Assembly: GCA_023137075.1 (NCBI GenBank)
Contig: JAGLQA010000237.1
Coordinates: 1-17,274, forward strand
DNA length: 17,274 bases
Direction: 5' to 3'
From: Candidatus Aminicenantota bacterium
Lineage (GTDB): Bacteria; Acidobacteriota; Aminicenantia; UBA2199
The notes below the pieces were generated by a model. It had not been told where the DNA came from, did not search any database, and saw nothing but the letters and a program-made list of their open reading frames with translations. Position 1 is the first letter of the stretch. Every line of letters starts with the position of its first letter. A program made the translations under genes and the position numbers. Positions 13,814 to 17,274 of the stretch are shown piece by piece.

Positions 13814-15061
13814 TTAATCACCGTATGTTTCGATGATTTCCTGTTTGGTCTTGTTGAGAATATCGTACTTCTTGCCGACTTTGATGAAAGCTTCAAGGGC
13901 CTTTTCCAGGTGGTGCATCTCATGGGCCGCCGAGAGCTGAGTGCGAATCCGGGCCTTGCCTTTCGGTACCACGGGGAAGAAAAAACCGATGGCATAAATA
14001 CCCATATCATAAAGGTCCTTCGCAAAATCCTGGGAGAGTTTGGCATTAAAAAGCATCACCGGTACGATGGGTGTTTCACCTTCTTTTATCACGAACCCGG
14101 CTTCTTTTAATCCTTTTCTCCAGAATTCGGTATTTTTTTCTAATTTATCCCGTCTTTCCGTATTCCGGGAGATCATGTTCAGGACGGCCAGGGCACCCTC
14201 TACAATCACCGGGGCTATGGTGTTGGAGAAGAGGTAGGGCCTGGCTTTCTGCCGGCACATCTCCACGATTTCGTTTCTGCCTGACACGCAGCCGCCGGAA
14301 GCGCCCCCTAAGGCTTTGCCAAGAGTGGTGGTTATAATATCGATCTTACCCATAACACCGCAGTGTTCGTGGGTTCCCTTGCCGGTTTTCCCGATGAAAC
14401 CGGATGCATGGGAATCGTCGACAAAGACCAGGGCATCGTATTTTTCCGCTAATGCCACAATTTCGTCCAATTTGGCCAGGTCGCCGTCCATGGAAAAATT
14501 GCCGTCCGTTATAATCATCCGTATCCGTTTGTCCTGGTGCAACTGCAGCTTTTTTTCTAAGTGGCCCATGTTGGAGTGTTTGTATGTGTCCTGCTGGGCT
14601 TTTGCCAGTCGCATACCGTCAACGATGGAGGCATGAACCAGGCGGTCCGCTATCATGACATCCTCTTCGTTTAATACGGCTTCAAAGACACCGCAGTTGG
14701 CATCCATGCACGAGGGGAACAGTATTGTATCTTCCGTGCCTAAGAATTCGGACAATTTATCTTCCAATTGTTTATGAATATCCTGGGTTCCGCAAATAAA
14801 CCGTACCGAGGACATACCGTATCCACGGTGGTCGAGACCTTTTCGCGCCGCTTCGATCACATCGGGATGAGAAGAAAGACCGAGGTAATTGTTGGCGCAC
14901 ATGTTAATCACCCGGTTCTCCTCGGAGCCGAGGGGAAAGACGACTTCAATTTCCGAATTCTGGGGCGCGCAAATGATGCGTTCTTCTTTAAAGAGACCGG
15001 CTTCTTTAATGCTTTCCAATTCCCGGCTCATTATTTCCCGGCTTTTATCACTGAATGACAT
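13814..15061 (-). CDS. PLP-dependent alpha-oxoamine synthase, glycine C-acetyltransferase (KBL)-like
   Basis: 415 residues. The family condenses an acyl thioester with a glycine-type amino acid and releases CO2 in most members. 'NNYLGLSSHPDVI' (about 57-69), 'RFICGTQDIHKQLE' (87-100), H143 in 'LVHASIVDG' (stacks on PLP), D215 and H218 in DDSHASG, and the PLP lysine K249 in 'TTTLGKALGGASGG' are all intact. R371 in 'KARIRTQLS' matches the substrate carboxylate arginine. The sequence reads closest to 2-amino-3-ketobutyrate CoA ligase, but KBL is about 398 residues; here a charged tail (about 400-415) is added. No threonine dehydrogenase is adjacent. Instead an ACP gene ends 11 bases upstream and a GGGGAGG site (15067-15073) overlaps it. 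An ACP-bound acyl donor is therefore plausible. Family certain, precise product uncertain. Confidence 0.85.
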   Translation of the reverse strand: MSFSDKSREIMSRELESIKEAGLFKEERIICAPQNSEIEVVFPLGSEENRVINMCANNYLGLSSHPDVIEAARKGLDHRGYGMSSVRFICGTQDIHKQLEDKLSEFLGTEDTILFPSCMDANCGVFEAVLNEEDVMIADRLVHASIVDGMRLAKAQQDTYKHSNMGHLEKKLQLHQDKRIRMIITDGNFSMDGDLAKLDEIVALAEKYDALVFVDDSHASGFIGKTGKGTHEHCGVMGKIDIITTTLGKALGGASGGCVSGRNEIVEMCRQKARPYLFSNTIAPVIVEGALAVLNMISRNTERRDKLEKNTEFWRKGLKEAGFVIKEGETPIVPVMLFNAKLSQDFAKDLYDMGIYAIGFFFPVVPKGKARIRTQLSAAHEMHHLEKALEAFIKVGKKYDILNKTKQEIIETYGD

Positions 15062-15072
15062 TGCTGCCTCCC

Positions 15073-15324
15073 CTACTTCACGTCGAATTCTTTCAGCAGT
15101 TCGACGATGCGGTTCACCGAATCAAAAGCTTCGGGTGTGGCTTTTGCGTCGGGGATCTGAATCTTGTATTTCATTTCTAAAAAACGCTTGAGTGATATCA
15201 TAGAAAAGGAATCTACGATACCGCCGGAAATTAATTTTGTGTCATAGGTGACGTCGCCATCATCATCCTCATCCAAATATTCTTCTTTTACGTACTCTAA
15301 AATAGCATCTTTAATATCTGACAT
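15073..15324 (-). CDS. Acyl carrier protein
   Basis: 83 residues, strongly acidic. The phosphopantetheine site is S39 in 'GGIVDSFSMISL', with the expected D38-S39 pair and F40 in place of the usual Leu. Helix-rich ends and the size fit the ACP/PP-binding family. It is not the fatty-acid synthase ACP, which has DSLDTVEL-type flanks. The neighbours, a small acyl ligase and an oxoamine synthase, suggest it carries a short acyl group as a dedicated carrier. AAGGAG (15331-15336) six bases before the ATG fixes the start. A good promoter at 15371-15400 can drive it with the synthase gene separately from the ligase gene. Confidence 0.85.
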   Translation of the reverse strand: MSDIKDAILEYVKEEYLDEDDDGDVTYDTKLISGGIVDSFSMISLKRFLEMKYKIQIPDAKATPEAFDSVNRIVELLKEFDVK

Positions 15325-15370
15325 CTTGTTCTCCTTGTTAGGTTAGTTTAAAAGACGATTGATAATGGAA

Positions 15371-15400
15371 ATTATACCATGAATATATTCTAAATTTCAA
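15371..15400 (-). promoter_or_regulatory. Internal promoter for the ACP and oxoamine synthase genes
   Basis: On the minus strand TTGAAA (15400-15395), 18 bp and a perfect TATAAT (15376-15371) lie in the 106-base gap between ligase and ACP genes. The predicted start near 15364 gives a 40-nt leader containing AAGGAG. ACP and synthase could therefore be expressed without the ligase. Confidence 0.65.
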
Positions 15401-15430
15401 ATTGTTGATTAATTCAAAAATTACAAAATG

Positions 15431-17134
15431 CTATTCATCTTCCAGGGTTGAGGTGTCACCGATTTCTTCACCCCACTCCTTCGCTTTTAACATTCGCCTC
15501 ATAATTTTACCGCTGCGGGTCTTGGGCAATTTGTCCATAAACTCGATCTCCTGTGGCATGGCCAGGGGAGAAAGTTTTTTGCGAATAAAATTCATGATTT
15601 TCAATTCCAGCATGTCAGTCGGCTCATACCCAGGGTTCAAGGTGATGAACGCTTTCACCACTTCCATATTTACCGGGTCCGGTTTGCCAACTACGGCGGA
15701 TTCAGCTATTGCCTCGTGCTCGATCAGGGCGGATTCGACTTCGAAGGGTCCAACCAGGTGCCCTCCCGTATTAATGACATCGTCATCCCGGCCCACAAAC
15801 CAGAAGTAGCCTTCTTCATCGATACTGGCCCGGTCGCCGCATATATACCAACCATTGATGAATTTGCTTTTATAAACCTCTTCGTTATTCCAATAGGTAC
15901 GGAACATGGAAGGCCAACCGGGCTTGATGGCAATCAGGCCGACAATCCCGGGTTTTTCGATGGGTTCATGGGTTTTTAAGTCTACCACAGTCGCGGAAAC
16001 AGCGGGAAAGGGTTTCCCCATGGAACCGGGTTTAATCTTCATGCCCGGATAATTTGAAATCATCATACTACCGGTTTCGGTTTGCCAGAAGGTATCGTGA
16101 AAGGTGAGGCCATAAGCTTTAGTCGACCAAATCACGGCTTCGGAATTCAGGGGCTCACCAACGGAGCACAGGTGCCGCAAAGAGGAGAGATTAAACTTTT
16201 TGGCTGCTGCTGTCCCATCTTTCATCAGTGACCGGATGGCTGTAGGCGCTGAATACCACACCGTGATTCCATGATCCCGGATGAACCGGTACCAGCTTTC
16301 AACCCTAAAACCGGCATCCAACACGCATTGGGTGATGCCGTTCGACCAGGGACCAATGATTCCGTAAGAGGTTCCCGTTACCCAACCGGGATCGGCTGTA
16401 CACCAATAAATATCCTCTTCTTGAAAATCCAGGACATATTTTGCCGTCATGTATTGGGAAACCAGGGAGTAGTGTACATGCAAGGCGCCTTTTGGCTTAC
16501 CGGTTGTACCGGAGGTATAGTGGAGTACCGAGGGGGTTTCGGCAGTGGCGGGATAAATGTCAAAATGCTCAATCCCTTTCTCTTTTTCCATTGAAAAGGA
16601 ACATTCTTTTTCCCGCAGCGGCTTGCGGCCTTCATCATCTACCACGATAATATGTTTCAGATGTGGTAAATCCTGTACTATTTTTCTAATTTTACCAAGA
16701 TGCTTTTTCTGGGTTAAAACAGCGGTTGTTTCTGCATCCTCAAGCCGGGTGAAAAGAGATTCCCCCCCGAAAGCGGAAAAGAGGGGCTGGCAGATACCGC
16801 CCATTTTCAAAATACCTAAGAAGCCGAAGTATAGTTCCGGGATTTTATCCATAAAGAGGCATACCCGTTCACCGGGTTTAATTTCTTTATCGACTAAGTA
16901 TTGCGCAATCGTATTGGTCAGAACACGCATCCGGTCAAAGGTATATTTTTTAACATCTCCGCTGTGCCCCTGCCAGATGAGTGCCAATTTATCTCCTTTC
17001 CCAAGCCGGCATATGCGGTCACTGCAGTATTCACCGATGTTGATCACATCTCCTTTTTTATATTCCAGCTCTTTTTCTGAAATTTCCCAGGTGAAATTTT
17101 TCACTTGCTTGTCGTAATTACCTATATTGCTCAT
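15431..17134 (-). CDS. Acetyl-CoA-synthetase-like (AMP-forming) short-chain acyl ligase
   Basis: 567 residues. The adenylation P-loop is YTSGTTGKPKG (206-216). 'ADPGWVTGTSYGIIGPW' (about 247-263) and 'HDTFWQTETG' (346-355) match AMP-forming acetyl-CoA synthetases of the Bacillus AcsA type. W350 corresponds to the tryptophan that closes the acetate pocket, favouring a short acyl substrate. 'YICGDRA' (430-436) and 'FVGRDDDVINTGGHLVGPFEVES' (in part, from 446) are the hinge and C-terminal motifs, and K543 in 'KTRSGKIMRR' is the acetylatable catalytic lysine. It should form an acyl-adenylate and pass the acyl to CoA or to the adjacent ACP. AAGGAGGA (17145-17152) precedes the ATG by 10 bases. No lysine-deacetylase or other acs regulator is adjacent. 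Adenylation and thioesterification are sound; CoA versus ACP as acceptor is open. Confidence 0.88.
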   Translation of the reverse strand: MSNIGNYDKQVKNFTWEISEKELEYKKGDVINIGEYCSDRICRLGKGDKLALIWQGHSGDVKKYTFDRMRVLTNTIAQYLVDKEIKPGERVCLFMDKIPELYFGFLGILKMGGICQPLFSAFGGESLFTRLEDAETTAVLTQKKHLGKIRKIVQDLPHLKHIIVVDDEGRKPLREKECSFSMEKEKGIEHFDIYPATAETPSVLHYTSGTTGKPKGALHVHYSLVSQYMTAKYVLDFQEEDIYWCTADPGWVTGTSYGIIGPWSNGITQCVLDAGFRVESWYRFIRDHGITVWYSAPTAIRSLMKDGTAAAKKFNLSSLRHLCSVGEPLNSEAVIWSTKAYGLTFHDTFWQTETGSMMISNYPGMKIKPGSMGKPFPAVSATVVDLKTHEPIEKPGIVGLIAIKPGWPSMFRTYWNNEEVYKSKFINGWYICGDRASIDEEGYFWFVGRDDDVINTGGHLVGPFEVESALIEHEAIAESAVVGKPDPVNMEVVKAFITLNPGYEPTDMLELKIMNFIRKKLSPLAMPQEIEFMDKLPKTRSGKIMRRMLKAKEWGEEIGDTSTLEDE

Positions 17135-17204
17135 CGGTATGTGTTCCTCCTTCGGAAAAATTTAGAATTAATTATAGGATTCTCTGTGTTGATAACTAAG
17201 TATA

Positions 17205-17233
17205 TATATAGACTAAATCGGATAAAATGTCAA
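17205..17233 (-). promoter_or_regulatory. Promoter of the acyl ligase operon
   Basis: On the minus strand a perfect TTGACA (17233-17228), 17 bp and TATATA (17210-17205) predict a start near 17198 and a 64-nt leader with AAGGAGGA. A second TATAAT at 17176-17171 has only a poor -35 (CTTAGT) and may be incidental. Confidence 0.65.
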
Positions 17234-17274
17234 GGGAAACCCGATACGCCTCAAGGGTGCGTCATTATTTTTAG

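Noticed and set aside
13814..15061. Call as serine palmitoyltransferase or 8-amino-7-oxononanoate synthase
   Set aside because: Catalytic residues are shared by the whole family, but motifs such as 'RFICGTQDIHKQLE' and the long conserved N-terminal half read like KBL, and no biotin or long-chain sphingolipid genes are adjacent.
17228..17274. Hairpin ACGC/GCGT followed by a T-rich run at the right edge as a terminator
   Set aside because: The stem is only four to five pairs with a bulge, and the flanking gene lies outside the window.

Overview
The window is a gene-dense bacterial chromosome segment of about 17.3 kb. It has eleven complete protein genes and one that runs off the left edge, and no RNA genes, insertion sequences or phage genes were seen. 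LptD, a GDP-4-keto-6-deoxymannose reductase-like enzyme, a glycosyltransferase and a candidate outer-membrane barrel point to a diderm, Gram-negative-type bacterium that makes lipopolysaccharide. Base composition is moderate to AT-rich. Most genes have clear Shine-Dalgarno sites, and good -35/-10 boxes with 16-18 bp spacing precede several transcription units. A ROCO GTPase, a 'WPSFRG' PQQ-like propeller, a double-length ThyX and relaxed lipoboxes would suit an uncultured lineage near Acidobacteriota/Aminicenantota. That placement is only a guess from gene style.

Layout. (1) 1-2086, minus: a ROCO protein (10 leucine-rich repeats, Roc GTPase, start of COR), cut by the window edge. (2) 2087-2455: an intergenic stretch holding the ROCO promoter, a decayed 'ATCCGTG' interspersed repeat and a consensus promoter for the next gene. 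(3) 2456-4147, plus: a membrane-anchored PHP metallo-phosphoesterase-like protein with a C-terminal CIA30/CBM-like domain. (4) 4293-4673, plus: a single-domain response regulator, ending convergently in a shared hairpin. (5) 9056-4683, minus: lptD, rmd-like gene and GT4 glycosyltransferase in tight succession, a likely envelope/LPS operon. (6) 9229-12843, plus: a P-loop kinase-like protein, a double-domain ThyX and a lipoprotein PQQ-type beta-propeller. (7) 17134-12887, minus: an acetyl-CoA-synthetase-like ligase, an acyl carrier protein, a KBL-type alpha-oxoamine synthase and an envelope-barrel candidate.

The two most interesting items are these. First, the 498-residue ThyX contains two ThyX folds whose catalytic residues are lost in complementary halves. 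Domain 1 keeps the equivalents of T. maritima H53, E86, S88, R90 and R147, and domain 2 keeps Q75, R78, H79 and R174. This suggests an obligate composite active site. Second, the ligase-ACP-oxoamine synthase trio looks like a small dedicated pathway that loads a short acyl group on a private carrier protein and condenses it with an amino acid, and it has no threonine dehydrogenase beside it. Smaller points are three genes whose predicted transcription starts lie on or next to their start codons (possible leaderless mRNAs), recent segmental duplication of LRR units, and a 13-A tract inside lptD.
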